Assembly: GCA_022539475.1 (NCBI GenBank)
Contig: VCMS01000244.1
Coordinates: 1-64,000 of the forward strand
Source of the DNA: Gracilaria domingensis
Lineage: Eukaryota; Rhodophyta; Florideophyceae; Gracilariales; Gracilariaceae
Direction of reading: 5' to 3'
Length of the DNA: 64,000 nt
The notes under the pieces are model-generated. The model was not told the DNA's origin, ran no database searches, and worked only from the letters and a program-made list of their open reading frames with translations. Each line of letters starts with the position of its first letter. The first letter of the stretch is position 1. Shown piece by piece: positions 37,468 to 47,588 of the stretch. The position numbers and the translations under genes were made by a program.

Positions 37468-39519
37468 CTATGCGTCACTTTCCATGCCGCTTCGTCCCGC
37501 GAAGGGGTCAGCGGATACTGCACGTTCGCGCGAGCGAGTTACAGCGCGTTCCAGCGACTTGGATTGCATCCCAACGGGGCCACTAACATCCTTAGCAGCG
37601 GCACTCCCAGCAGGGGATTCTTCACTTCTTCTGACTTCGTTCCTCGCCGAGGTTTCGGAATCACGCGACGTAGCGCCAGCGCGATCGTTCCCAGCGGGGG
37701 ATTCCATCTCACTCTGAGACTCAGCACCTCGGGTAGGTCCAGCGGATGCCGGAGCAACCGGAGCGCGATTTACACTGTCCTCCCCCTCATTAGGGTGCGA
37801 TACGGCTTCCGCATTTCGCGCCAATACCGTAGACGAGGGGTGAACCTCATGTAACTCAGTAGAGGGTGTAGGTGTAACCCGTGAGAGTCCGGGGTTATCC
37901 TTGAGCAACTCTGTTGTTTCAGGCAAGTCAGCGAGACTGCGCTGCGGGTGGGGCAAAACTGATGGACGGTTTGCTGCAGTACCCGTCTGTTCGGTAACTT
38001 GATGCGACGATGGACCGTTTCCCGTATCCGGCGCGGCGATAACTTCCTGTATAGGGCTCGGTGCACGATATACTCGATCTCGAGATACCCGCTCGTGCTG
38101 ATTATCGATATCAAGCACGACGGTAGTCTGCTGTATGGATACAACCCGATAGGGGCCACTGGCGATTTGAGAGAGCTTATGGCGCTTCTCCTTCTCAGGA
38201 TTGTAGTACTCCTTCCTGAGGAACACACAATCACCAACCCGAAGCTGCGGTAGCGGCCTACGTATTCGGCTATCGAAATTGCGCTTGTAGGCGAGTTGAG
38301 CTTTCTCCATAGAGCGCTTAGCAATAGGCACCATCGTGGTTAACCATTTCTTCCACGCTCCGCGGTGTAGCCTCGGTGTCGAGTACTCGTCCATGGTTGG
38401 CTGTGCCTCAATGGCAAGAGGAGGTGGTCTCCTTGACAGGACTAACTCGAAAGGGGACAACGACGTTACCCGATGTACCTGGGTGTTGTACGCGTATGTA
38501 ATGGCGTCTGTGTACAAATCCCAAGTCTTGGGGTGTTCCGCAACGTAGGATCTCAATGCACCAAGAATGGTTCGATTAAATCTCTCTGCCTGACCATTAG
38601 TTTGGGGGTGATACGTTGTTGTGAACAGATTCCTAATGTCGAGGATGCGACAAACGTCTTGGAAGAATTTCGACGTGAACTGGGAGCCGTTGTCGGAGAG
38701 CACGTGTACCGGTGGTCCATAGACAAAGACCCAGTGGGTAACAAACGCCTGAGCCACAGCAGCAGCAGTTATCCGCTTGAGCGGCACAGTCCGTACCAGC
38801 TTTAAGAAGCGATCGGTGATCACCAAGAGGTATTGATTCCCTTGCGAGGTTTTGATCAATTCGCCAAGAATGTCAATGGCGACAGACTCTAGCGGCGCCC
38901 TTGCAGGGAATAACTTCAACTTCTTTGAATGCTTCCTCAGCTTGATGTCGTTTTTGGCACATTCCTGACAGGATCGACGTACTGCATAGCAGTCGAATGC
39001 CATTGCAGGCCAGTAAAAATCCTTTCTCAATGTGAGATACAACTTTCTTCCTCCCGGATGGGCTCCCAACTTCACATAGTGAGAGAGGTGAAGAACTCGA
39101 CTCTGTAAGGAGTGCGGCACCACTATTTGCGGGTTCGGTGACACCTTTCTTATTAAGTAGCCTTGATTATTTACCTGAAAGGGCAAGTGGTATCCACCGT
39201 TCAGACGGGCTCGTACCTGTGTACAAAAGGGATCCATCTGCTGTTCCCGTATCATCTCCTCGGGCGTGATGGGTATAAATGACCCGGTACCCGGTTCAGT
39301 GGATCGTGTGACAAGTATATCGTCACAAACGTCATCCGTCACAATTTCCATACTCCCCTCGAGGTCGCCAACCATAAAACATGGGATGTCGGCGTCCTCT
39401 GTAGGCTCGGCTTCAGTTGATGTGCCCAAACGGGATAGGGCGTCCGCCTGGAGGTTAAGGGAGCCTTTCTTGTACACTACTTCGAAGTCGAATTCCGACA
39501 GTCGGAGTCTCCACCGCAT
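37468..39519 (-). CDS. E3 integrase with long C-terminal extension
   Basis: 683 codons. It begins with the end of RNase H (MRWRLRLSEFDFEVVY) and continues into integrase: an HHCC zinc domain (LSHYVKLGAHPGG ... CQECAK), then the DDE core with Asp in VAIDILGE, Asp in LSDNGSQF and Glu in GQAERFNRT. A GPYRVVS domain follows near residue 450. The last 190 residues are Ser/Glu/Arg-rich and low-complexity, ending in repeated RSRERAVS-like stretches. The frame differs from the RT/RNase H frame by one base near 39500, so polyprotein synthesis is broken in this copy. Confidence 0.9.
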   Translation of the reverse strand: MRWRLRLSEFDFEVVYKKGSLNLQADALSRLGTSTEAEPTEDADIPCFMVGDLEGSMEIVTDDVCDDILVTRSTEPGTGSFIPITPEEMIREQQMDPFCTQVRARLNGGYHLPFQVNNQGYLIRKVSPNPQIVVPHSLQSRVLHLSHYVKLGAHPGGRKLYLTLRKDFYWPAMAFDCYAVRRSCQECAKNDIKLRKHSKKLKLFPARAPLESVAIDILGELIKTSQGNQYLLVITDRFLKLVRTVPLKRITAAAVAQAFVTHWVFVYGPPVHVLSDNGSQFTSKFFQDVCRILDIRNLFTTTYHPQTNGQAERFNRTILGALRSYVAEHPKTWDLYTDAITYAYNTQVHRVTSLSPFELVLSRRPPPLAIEAQPTMDEYSTPRLHRGAWKKWLTTMVPIAKRSMEKAQLAYKRNFDSRIRRPLPQLRVGDCVFLRKEYYNPEKEKRHKLSQIASGPYRVVSIQQTTVVLDIDNQHERVSRDRVYRAPSPIQEVIAAPDTGNGPSSHQVTEQTGTAANRPSVLPHPQRSLADLPETTELLKDNPGLSRVTPTPSTELHEVHPSSTVLARNAEAVSHPNEGEDSVNRAPVAPASAGPTRGAESQSEMESPAGNDRAGATSRDSETSARNEVRRSEESPAGSAAAKDVSGPVGMQSKSLERAVTRSRERAVSADPFAGRSGMESDA

Positions 39520-40135
39520 CAGGCCTCCCGATGGTTCGGTGATTTCCCATCAGCCAGCGAAGGCATTTGTGGTCGGTGTGTACACGAAAGTGGGTCCCCA
39601 TCAAATATGGTCTGAGTGTCGACAATGCCCAGACTACGGCAAGACATTCCTTCTCGGAAACTGAGTAATTCCGCTCATGGACGTTTAGCGATCTCGACCA
39701 GTACCCAATAGGGTGTCGTTCCCCGGTCTCATCGGTTTGAAACAAAGCGCACCCAACCTGGTTTGCGCTAGCGTCAGTGTCGACCTCATAGGGTAACCCA
39801 GGTTTGGGGAGAGCCAGAATTGGCGGAGACGTCACGGCTTCAACCAATGCCGCGAACGCGGAGGCCTCTTCGCCTCCAAAGGGGTGCAATTCAACAGGTT
39901 TTCCTTTCGTAAGGAGCTTGTTCAACGGTGAAGCAATGTCCGCAAAGTTCGGAACGAAACGTCGGTATACGTTACACAGTCCTAAGAAGGATCGCAGCTC
40001 TGTTTGAGTTCTCGGGTGTTTCGCCTCCTTCAAGGATTTGACCCGCACTTCATCGACTGAAAGCTTTCCGGGACGGATTATGTGACCCAGATACTTGACC
40101 GATTCGGTGAAGAACTCGCACTTCTTGAGTTTCAA
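39455..40135 (-). CDS. E3 RT thumb and RNase H
   Basis: 226 codons continuing pol after a one-base frame change at about 40138. It starts at the RT connection (KLKKCEFFTESVKYLGH), then the FLGLCNVYRRFVPNF segment and RNase H with VDTDASANQVG and TDHKCLRWL. Near 39510 the frame shifts again, by an extra base or a loss of two, into the integrase frame, which resumes at TEPSGGLMRW. Both breaks sit next to short runs of A or G. Confidence 0.88.
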   Translation of the reverse strand: MKLKKCEFFTESVKYLGHIIRPGKLSVDEVRVKSLKEAKHPRTQTELRSFLGLCNVYRRFVPNFADIASPLNKLLTKGKPVELHPFGGEEASAFAALVEAVTSPPILALPKPGLPYEVDTDASANQVGCALFQTDETGERHPIGYWSRSLNVHERNYSVSEKECLAVVWALSTLRPYLMGTHFRVHTDHKCLRWLMGNHRTIGRPDAVETPTVGIRLRSSVQERLP

Positions 40136-40137
40136 TG

Positions 40138-41733
40138 TTATCCCTGGTCACGCAGTACTCTCATAACGTCCCGCTTATGGGTCAGATGATCATCCAGATT
40201 GTTGGAAAAAACGACGATATCGTCCAGATACACCAAACATGTGGTCCACTTAAATCGCGCCAGTAGGATATCGACCGCACGCTGGAATGTAGCGGGTGCA
40301 TTAGTTAACCCAAAGGGCATTCTCCGGAAACGGTATAGGCCTTGATGGCATACGAACGCCGTCTTATCCCGGTCTTTCTCACTAATGGGAACCTGCCAGT
40401 ATCCCCAGTTAGCGTCAAGGGTGGTGAACACGTTCGCGCTCCCAAGAGAATCGATATATTCGTCCATCCGGGGTATCGGATATACATCTTTCACTGTCAC
40501 CGCATTCAACTTTCGGTAATCGATACAAAATCTCCAAGATCCATCCGGTTTCGGAACTAGCACTACTGGTGACGCCCAAGGGGATTGAGCGGCCTCAATA
40601 ACGCCAGCCCGCAACAACTTCTCAACTTGAGACTTCTCTTCCTCCCGAGCCTTCGGTACGGCCCGATAGGGGTGTTGTGCAATCGGCCGAGTGTTCGGAA
40701 GTAAGTCAATGCAATGCTCCGTTATTCCAATCGTTCCTAGAGTTCCGTCCCACATGGGAGTGAATTCCCGCAGCATCTCGCGAAGCTTCTCCCGATGGGA
40801 TTCCGGTACATGCTCCAAATCAAGCTTCATCAATTCCTCAACAGGATCCTTCAAATCACTGCCAGGTGGCACAGGACTAACCTCTAGAGGTCTCGGATTG
40901 TCTGAACCCGAGTCTTCTTGGGCTTCTTCCGTATTCACGGCTTCAACAACTTGCGGTTCGGCGCTCTCTTCCCCCTCCTTAGGGTCAGACACTCCGAGAA
41001 CCTTGGCGATAGGTATTTTCGTCGGAACGACCGCAGTCGGGTGTGGCAGCACAGTACCAATCACTTGGTTCTTTACCAGCCACTGAGTGGATTTTCCCAA
41101 GTTGGCGACCATGACCTTGAAGGGTTGATCTGGTTTGATAGTGACCACTCCATTAGCGAGAGCGATTTGGCGCTGTTCATATAAAGCCGGTAACGGTTGT
41201 ATCGTGTGGAGGCCCCATTGTTTGGTGTTGACGTCGACCCATACCTGGGATTCTGGGGGCAACTGCACGGACTTCGTGACGTGTAGTTTTGTCGACCCCA
41301 TGCCATCGTTGGAGGCTTGTTGCGCGGCCGGCAGCGGTACGTGCTTCCGCGTAGCGGCTCGCAACGGTTTCCGAACAATCGGCAGTATCGACCCGTCTTC
41401 CATTTCCACTTGGCGTTTCCGCGGACGGATGGCTTCCACGAACCGATCGCAGAAGTCGCAACCGAAAATAATCGGTGCAGCCAATGAGTCACAGACGACA
41501 AAATCAAGTTGTACCAAACAATTTCCTAATCGTACAAGGAGTGTAACATAACCAGCCGTTCTCAACGGATTATTGTTCGCATCGGCGAGATTTAGAGCAG
41601 GGCCGAAACGGATTGTCTCCCGAAGAGTGGGCGGGATTAGCTTCTTGTTGATCAAGTTGGGGGCAGCTCCTGTATCCAGGACAGCTAATTGCCTAACCAT
41701 GAATTGGGTGGACAGGCCAAGGTCGGCATACAC
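40138..41733 (-). CDS. E3 aspartic protease and reverse transcriptase
   Basis: 531 codons. The protease active site is in VLDTGAAPN (residues 16-24), followed by a retroviral-protease-like fold with GCDFCDRFVEA. A linker precedes RT (from about residue 370), with VLVPKPDGSWRFCIDYRKLN, FTTLDANWGYWQ, MPFGLTNAPATFQR and the catalytic VYLDD (about residue 506). It ends at a premature stop after DQG, where one missing base would restore the frame into the next ORF. The protease region is clearly homologous to that of E4 at 50254-51954. Confidence 0.92.
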   Translation of the reverse strand: MYADLGLSTQFMVRQLAVLDTGAAPNLINKKLIPPTLRETIRFGPALNLADANNNPLRTAGYVTLLVRLGNCLVQLDFVVCDSLAAPIIFGCDFCDRFVEAIRPRKRQVEMEDGSILPIVRKPLRAATRKHVPLPAAQQASNDGMGSTKLHVTKSVQLPPESQVWVDVNTKQWGLHTIQPLPALYEQRQIALANGVVTIKPDQPFKVMVANLGKSTQWLVKNQVIGTVLPHPTAVVPTKIPIAKVLGVSDPKEGEESAEPQVVEAVNTEEAQEDSGSDNPRPLEVSPVPPGSDLKDPVEELMKLDLEHVPESHREKLREMLREFTPMWDGTLGTIGITEHCIDLLPNTRPIAQHPYRAVPKAREEEKSQVEKLLRAGVIEAAQSPWASPVVLVPKPDGSWRFCIDYRKLNAVTVKDVYPIPRMDEYIDSLGSANVFTTLDANWGYWQVPISEKDRDKTAFVCHQGLYRFRRMPFGLTNAPATFQRAVDILLARFKWTTCLVYLDDIVVFSNNLDDHLTHKRDVMRVLRDQG

Positions 41734-41954
41734 CTTTTAGTTCCTCTTGGCCATTACCAGGATTCTATCCGGGGCACGGGAATTTCGGGACCGTACCCAC
41801 GGGCGACGAAGAACACCACAGTGTTTCGAATCCACGTCAGTGGCAGCCATCTTCCTTGTTAGGATTCTAACAGCCGCGGAGTGAAGCGGAGGCGCCTCGG
41901 GCGTCTTCAGCTTCGGCTCAGAAGACGCCCCTCCCGTTGGGGAGACTCCCAAGT

Positions 41955-44135
41955 CTAGTTTTTCGGAGGAGGACCAGCCTGTCGGGGCCGATTTCCGTTC
42001 TGGGCACCAACTTGATCACCGTTCGCGGATTCAACTCTTCCCTCCATTTTCTGGGCTACCACAGGAGCGGCTTGATTCGCCATAGATCCACCACTCAAAT
42101 GAACTGCCATTGCGTGCTTTACGCCTTCGTAGGAAGTTCTCGGCACACGAGCTTGGTTCTCTGGGGAGAGAGATTCGAACTGAGCGATGATTTTCGACCT
42201 TTCCCGCGAAGGGAGCGTACACTGCGTTGAGATATGCCCATATTGGTAACATTCATAACAGATAACTGGGGTCGAATAGTCCTGTGGACCTCTATCCACA
42301 CGACTCTGCGGGGTGTTATCCCTCCATCCTGGGCGAGTAAACCTCATGCCACGACCTCCATAGGGAATTGGCGCTGCCGGAACTCGGTGTCCTTGCGCAT
42401 AGAATGCGGGATCCGTTTCCGAAGACGGGACAGAGGTGGACGCGAGGTCAGAAGTACCCATAGAGTCGGGGTTGCTACCGACGAGGTTAACGTTATCGTG
42501 ATCCAGATTGGAACCATTCCCGTCAACATGGGCAGAAGAATAATCCGATTCTTCGGCGAAGAGTACCTTACGAGGTTTCGTTCTAGAGGGCTGCCTAGCT
42601 CGGAGCGTGTCACCTTCGGCTTGGGCATACTGTACTAATTCCAGGTAGGTCATCTTCCTATTATTCTCCCGATGTCGGCCGACAAGTGCCCGTATTTGGG
42701 GATCCAACCCATCCACGAACAGGGAACATCTCTCTCCAGAGGAATGTACATTACCGCAGCGGTGGAAAGCCTTATTCAGGCGCGTTGAATAATCTGTTTC
42801 CGTTTCTCCCGGACGTTGCTTCGTATCCCTTAAGGCGGAAGTCGCCTTTTGGATGGCATGACCAGTAGCATATGACCTTAGGAGGTAGTGTACCGCTTCG
42901 AGCCAACATGTAACTCCCCCTTCCGAGGCTCTTGACGATCCGCGGACGGAATTAAACTGATCTTCTGCCAAACCTTTGAGGTAATACGGGAGGGCTACAT
43001 ACGCCTGGCCCTCGCTCATTCCGAGTATATCGGCTTCTTGAACAAACCTTGCGAGGAAGTCCAGGACCAGAATAGGGTCCTCTCCTGCAAACTCTCTCTT
43101 ATTCAGAGTACCGCCGAGTTTTCGGATGTAGTCCCGGACCTTTCCGGTTCCCCTTGAGGTCCGAACTTCGGAGGTATCCTTAAGTCGATAATAGCGATAT
43201 GAAAGCAACTTCCGATACAGCGGATTAGATGGCTTCAACTCCTTCAAGCCAGGGTGCTTCTTCCCCTTCTCCCGGGTGCGGATTGCTCCCTGAGAGGTAA
43301 AAGTAGCCTTGGACCGTGACTTCGATGAACGGGGACGCCGACGTCGGCTATCATCCGAAGAGTCGGAGGACGACGACGAGGACGAACTGTCCGAACTACT
43401 TCCGGAGTCGGAGTCAGACACATCCAAGTAATTACGGGAATCCTTCATGGACCTACGACGGCTTCTCCTAGTGGATTGGCGAACTGAACTTTCGTTCTCC
43501 GAACTATTCCGCCCGGCGGCTTCTGCTTCCTCGTCCATCCGAATGGTGGCTTCGAGGGTGTCCAAGTGTGCGTGGATCCGTTCCACGGCGGCTTGAGTAT
43601 CCTCTCGTACGAGGCGGTTTTCCTCCACATAAGCCCTTGGGGAGCCGAAGCACTCCATGAGTGAATTCATCTCCTGCCTCAGGATACGCACCTCTCCTGA
43701 GACGTCCTTATCTAGGAGTTTATAAACCTGTCGACGGAGTTTCTCGACTGACTCAATGAGGGATATGTGGGCAGCGTTAGCAATACTAAGGCGAGTGCCC
43801 AGATTACTGTACTCCTGAGAGTCAAGTCTTTCCGGCGGTGCGGCAGAGGGTGTCTCCACGACTGGAACTTCCTCTTCAGGTTGTGGTACTGCCTGCGGAG
43901 GGAGTTCTATAATCTCCTGTCCATCAACTGATGCATTCCGGTTCTCGGAGTTGTCGCGATTACTTCCCGATCCAGGGACCGATATTCTCGAGCGGGTACC
44001 ACCTGACCGCGCAGGGGCATTCGAGGTAACCGATCTTCCTTTTGAGGACGTAGCTCGGCGTGGCATACTGCAGCTTGCCAACCGAACTCGGGGGCTATTA
44101 CGCGAACAAGTGCGAGACTTCCAAACTGCAGCCAA
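41955..44135 (-). CDS. E3 Gag
   Basis: 726 codons from an ATG 128 nt past the primer-binding site. The N-terminus is basic and low-complexity. A coiled-coil-like region follows (about 110-200), then a long Ser/Asp-rich SR-type stretch (about 220-265), a capsid-like gag domain (YRYYRLKDTS ... DPILVLDFLARF ... LFVDGLDPQIRALV), and one CCHC knuckle, CYECYQYGHISTQC. The order matches E4 gag and the two fragments at 57.5-60.3 kb, so all four belong to one clade. The protein packages element RNA in particles. Confidence 0.9.
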   Translation of the reverse strand: MAAVWKSRTCSRNSPRVRLASCSMPRRATSSKGRSVTSNAPARSGGTRSRISVPGSGSNRDNSENRNASVDGQEIIELPPQAVPQPEEEVPVVETPSAAPPERLDSQEYSNLGTRLSIANAAHISLIESVEKLRRQVYKLLDKDVSGEVRILRQEMNSLMECFGSPRAYVEENRLVREDTQAAVERIHAHLDTLEATIRMDEEAEAAGRNSSENESSVRQSTRRSRRRSMKDSRNYLDVSDSDSGSSSDSSSSSSSSDSSDDSRRRRPRSSKSRSKATFTSQGAIRTREKGKKHPGLKELKPSNPLYRKLLSYRYYRLKDTSEVRTSRGTGKVRDYIRKLGGTLNKREFAGEDPILVLDFLARFVQEADILGMSEGQAYVALPYYLKGLAEDQFNSVRGSSRASEGGVTCWLEAVHYLLRSYATGHAIQKATSALRDTKQRPGETETDYSTRLNKAFHRCGNVHSSGERCSLFVDGLDPQIRALVGRHRENNRKMTYLELVQYAQAEGDTLRARQPSRTKPRKVLFAEESDYSSAHVDGNGSNLDHDNVNLVGSNPDSMGTSDLASTSVPSSETDPAFYAQGHRVPAAPIPYGGRGMRFTRPGWRDNTPQSRVDRGPQDYSTPVICYECYQYGHISTQCTLPSRERSKIIAQFESLSPENQARVPRTSYEGVKHAMAVHLSGGSMANQAAPVVAQKMEGRVESANGDQVGAQNGNRPRQAGPPPKN

Positions 44136-44262
44136 AAAGGGGTGAGAGATCTCGTATCACAACCAGGTCAACGGGGCCGCGACCTTCAATCTCCCAAAAA
44201 GGTAATTCCAAGTGTCCATATTCCAAGCGACACAACAAACCCAGTTATGGTCCTCCACCGTT

Positions 44263-44278
44263 CTAGGTCGGGAGACCA
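44263..44278 (-). other. E3 primer-binding site
   Basis: The plus strand reads CTAGGTCGGGAGACCA, ending in CCA 3 nt before the 5' LTR. The same 16 bases recur at 32945-32960 and 60638-60653, with one change at 59204-59219 and one at 48557-48572 (opposite strand). All these elements therefore use the same tRNA primer. Confidence 0.85.
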
Positions 44279-44281
44279 AAA

Positions 44282-45270
44282 TGTAGAGCAAAACCCTGCG
44301 CTAGGCGCGATGGGGAATCTCCACTAGGATGTCCGAGTCCTACTCCCTGGATGGGATAGAAACAGTGGCAGAACCCTCTGTCCGTGCTCGAGTCACGAGA
44401 CAAGCCGGGTGTAAGACCGGAGACGGTGACTGGATATACCTACAGAGGTGAGGTGCAAAGAACGGTGTAGATCCCGAGGTGAAGTGTGATCCGAACCTGG
44501 AGAGATGGAGAAAAAGGGGACCGTGTCAACGGGGGGGAAGCTCACGGTGCAACCCACCGGAGCGAAGCTACGGACCGTGCCAACCGGTGGAAACAGGTCC
44601 GATAGCGGAGCGACGCACAAAGGCGTGCCAAAAATATACCCAATACTGGGGCGGAAGCAATACCTGAACCAGGTGAACGGGTGACAGCAACAGTCACGAA
44701 AGTGAACAACAAAATACAATGACAACAACAAGGGACCGATACAACGGTAGATATAACAAAGATTCCAGAGATGGCAAGATGCAAGCTTCCTAAGTGACCC
44801 TGAGGGGTAGTAGTGCCGAAACCAATCGTGGTTACTCTCCGTGGGGAGTGGTAAACCTACGTAGGCAGCTGTCTACTATAGCCCGATCCTGAACAGGACG
44901 CGACTCAGTTGTCCATTTACTCGTCGGCTCCAGGGTGAGATCACCCGAGCATATATACTATTACTACTACGGTATCTACAATGCACACCTCCCGAGGGTC
45001 ATACACGTGGACGACCCACTGTCAGGGTGCGGGGTATTCCCCAACGGGCGTGGCACAAATATCTAACTAGCCAGCTCCACCACGTGGCCTCCTATCACAC
45101 CCACTAGGCACTTCCCATGCAGGGTCTACCTATTAAGGGTCCAACCAAACCATCCCAACAATACCCAAAATTAAAGGGAGTTTTCATAACTTAGCCACGT
45201 CACCGGCCATCGGTACCATCTCATTATGAGAACCGTGATGCATCCGATAGCGGAAAGCCGTTGCTCCACA
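44282..45270 (-). repeat. E3 5' LTR
   Basis: 989 bp. It contains a block (44405-44450) shared with the LTRs of E4 and the outer element at 60.7 kb. It ends at 45270, where DIRS coding sequence begins without a visible TSD. Confidence 0.92.
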
Positions 45271-45733
45271 ACATAGGCTTCATTAAACCTCAGCAAAGCG
45301 CATTCTTGACTGAGCTGAGGAACCGTGATCGGCGCTCGGCGAAAGAGTGGGAATACATAAACGCCGCAGGGGCTTGGATGGAAATTTTGCTCGCCTTTTT
45401 CACTATAGCCATGCCGACCGACGACCCTAGTCAACTGTGCAGGCTACTTGCCACCGTCAAAGCCTCCGGTGAAGCGTGCTTGGAGGTGCTTATCATGCGA
45501 GGGAAATAATTTCGGGATATAACTGAGAAGGGTCTAGATCTCGCGCGCACGACGTCTTATCTGGTGGAACAGAGTCATGACGCCTTTTTCTCGGAGACCC
45601 ACAGAACCTTCCGTGAGGCACTCTCCTCTCGCTTAGAAGTCGAAACGGCGAAAGAGATTGCGAAAATGATGCTCAACCAGAAGGCATCAAAGGACAATGC
45701 GGCGTCCAAAGACGGCACTGCCGCCAAGCAGTA
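45271..45733 (+). pseudogene. DIRS gag-like ORF1, C-terminal fragment
   Basis: A single frame runs from the E3 junction to a stop at 45731-45733, with one internal TAA at 45507-45509. The peptide is helical and charged (LTELRNRDRRSAKEWEYI, LSSRLEVETAKEIAKMM) and ends 21 bp before the RT start codon. Its position fits DIRS ORF1; the 5' part is missing because E3 lies there. Confidence 0.5.
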
Positions 45734-45754
45734 ACTATTACTAGTTCTGCATCC

Positions 45755-47464
45755 ATGGAGGGGGCGGGAATCACCCCTCTCTGGAGGAAGACGTCGAGGG
45801 AAGCGCACGAATGGGTGCGCTTACTTCATGGGTCTTCATTTGTAGCACGTGCCGTCAAGTACGGTATATATGACCCACCGGTTGTTCCCTTTACGGAAGG
45901 CACCGTGCTACCTCCGATTCCTCAGTCTCCGGTAGACATAGACTACGCGGAGAAGGACCTACGACAAGGTATAGAAGAGCATATCTATGAAGAATTGACA
46001 AAGGACTATGCAATGGCAAGGGTAGAAGAGGGTAAGATGATTTCTTCAGCCTTCACAGTTTGGAGACCGAACTCCAGAGGGGTGCTGAAAGGAAGATTCG
46101 TTGTAAATTTCAGCTCGCAGTCTACTCACTGGGAGAAAGGGACGGTTAGGATGGAAACCATTCCGTCGTTTGCCCTAGATCTGCAGCAGAACGACTACCT
46201 GCTCTCGTGCGACATAAAGGGCGGATATAGAGCGTTCTACCTGCACCCCCGTATGCGCGACTATTTCTTGTTTCATTACGGTGGACGGTACTTTTGTTGC
46301 GTCGCGCTACCGTTTGGGTGGGGGCGCTCCGCTCTCTGGTTCACTAAGCTGCTGAAGCCCCTGGTACGTTACATTCGCGAGACGCTCGGGTACCGGCTTT
46401 TGCCTTACATCGACGACTTTCTCCTCGCCCCATCCCCGTTCAGGACTGTAGCTACGAAGCGGCACTGTCGCAGAGCGACAACAAAGCTGGACGCATTTTT
46501 GACCAGGCTCGGTATCACGAAGCATCCAGACAAGGGCGAATGGGTCGGGTCTCGCCAGATCGATCATCTCGGTTTCAGCATCGACACCACCAAAATGGTG
46601 GTAACTGTCACGCCGCACAAGCTCGCGAGAGTACACAGCATCGCCAAAGGACTCCTGCGAATTGCCTGTGTACACCAGCGCCTTGTACCAACGAAACTGT
46701 TGAGACACTTCTGCGGCGTGTGCGTATCGCTGGGGCTCGCCTACCCACTGGCCCGTTTCTATACACGCTCGCTCTACGACTCGATGGCCGTCTCGCAGCA
46801 CAAGCACAACGAACGCAAGGAAAGGGTCCGTCTTTCTCGACAAGCTTTGCGCGACCTGCGCCATTGGCGCTCATTCACGCAGGGAAGCGGTCGGCCCCTA
46901 CAACCACCGCCTCCACAGATGGCAATTCACAGCGACGCGTCCGACATCGGTTACGGGGGTACCCTCGGCCCAGACTTGTCAGCGAGCAATGCAGGTTTGT
47001 GGGCAAGTCGTGGGTTGTGGAGACCCAAGGACAGGCACGAGTCCATCACTGTGAGGGAGCTACGCGCCGTTCGGCTAATGTTGACGAGACCCTTCGCCCT
47101 TTTTCTGCGGTCGAGCGCGATCAAACGCGTCCTGGTTCACGAAGACAGCCGGGCAGTGTCACTGGTGCTGAACGCGATGGTGTCGGCCTCCCCGGCAATG
47201 ATAAGCGAGCTGCGGAAGCTTCATCGTGTGCTGGAATGGCTCGGGATCACTATCAAATCCAATTGGATCCCGAGCGCCGTGAACAGGTTTGCGGATCGAC
47301 TGTCGCGAATATGGCTCCCGCACGACACAAGAGCAACGTTCCACCTCATTCAGGCATTACGGCAGGAATTCGAGTTCGACCGCCATATATTCTGGCACCG
47401 ACCGTTCGAAGAGCGGCTAGCCGCTCGGCGCAAATACCTGTTTCAACACCTCGACGAGCCATGA
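45755..47464 (+). CDS. DIRS reverse transcriptase and RNase H
   Basis: 569 codons from an ATG. RT motifs are FTVWRPNSRGVLKGRFVVNFS, LLSCDIKGGYRAFYLHP, ALPFGWGRSALWFTK and the catalytic PYIDDFLL (about residue 217). RNase H follows with AIHSDASDIGYGG (about residue 390) and ITVRELRAV. The arrangement (FGW instead of FGL, one RNase H, no integrase) is that of DIRS/Ngaro elements. A TGA at 47462-47464 interrupts the frame. Beyond it the same frame continues through FVALVVRKIEED and APRWPNQPW to 47588, and after E4 resumes at 56587 and ends at 56712-56714. So the stop is a point mutation in a longer ORF2. Confidence 0.9.
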   Translation: MEGAGITPLWRKTSREAHEWVRLLHGSSFVARAVKYGIYDPPVVPFTEGTVLPPIPQSPVDIDYAEKDLRQGIEEHIYEELTKDYAMARVEEGKMISSAFTVWRPNSRGVLKGRFVVNFSSQSTHWEKGTVRMETIPSFALDLQQNDYLLSCDIKGGYRAFYLHPRMRDYFLFHYGGRYFCCVALPFGWGRSALWFTKLLKPLVRYIRETLGYRLLPYIDDFLLAPSPFRTVATKRHCRRATTKLDAFLTRLGITKHPDKGEWVGSRQIDHLGFSIDTTKMVVTVTPHKLARVHSIAKGLLRIACVHQRLVPTKLLRHFCGVCVSLGLAYPLARFYTRSLYDSMAVSQHKHNERKERVRLSRQALRDLRHWRSFTQGSGRPLQPPPPQMAIHSDASDIGYGGTLGPDLSASNAGLWASRGLWRPKDRHESITVRELRAVRLMLTRPFALFLRSSAIKRVLVHEDSRAVSLVLNAMVSASPAMISELRKLHRVLEWLGITIKSNWIPSAVNRFADRLSRIWLPHDTRATFHLIQALRQEFEFDRHIFWHRPFEERLAARRKYLFQHLDEP

Positions 47465-47583
47465 AACCCTCGCGCATGTCACCTTTGGACCCCTAAATTC
47501 GACTTCGTGGCCCTGGTGGTCAGGAAGATCGAAGAAGACGCGGCTTCAGGGATTCTCGTGGCGCCCCGCTGGCCCAATCAGCC

Positions 47584-47588
47584 TTGGT
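47584..47588. repeat. E4 target-site duplication, left copy
   Basis: TTGGT, repeated at 56582-56586 on the other side of E4. Removing E4 and one copy joins the DIRS frame exactly (a Pro-Trp-Tyr-Gln junction). Confidence 0.92.

Larger units (their letters stand above)
32964..45270 (-). mobile_element. LTR retrotransposon E3 (Ty3/Gypsy with chromodomain and antisense ORF)
   Basis: A 12.3-kb unit with LTRs at 32964-33953 and 44282-45270. It holds a primer-binding site (44263-44278), gag, protease-RT, RNase H, integrase, a separate chromodomain ORF, an antisense ORF of 685 codons and a polypurine tract (33954-33966) against the 3' LTR. LTR ends are TGTAGAGCAAAAC on one side and TTGCTCCACA on the other. 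The LTRs differ at about a dozen sites (roughly 1%), and pol has two frameshifts. No TSD is expected, because the left side continues into another unit. On the right it interrupts a DIRS-type element at 45270/45271. Confidence 0.9.
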
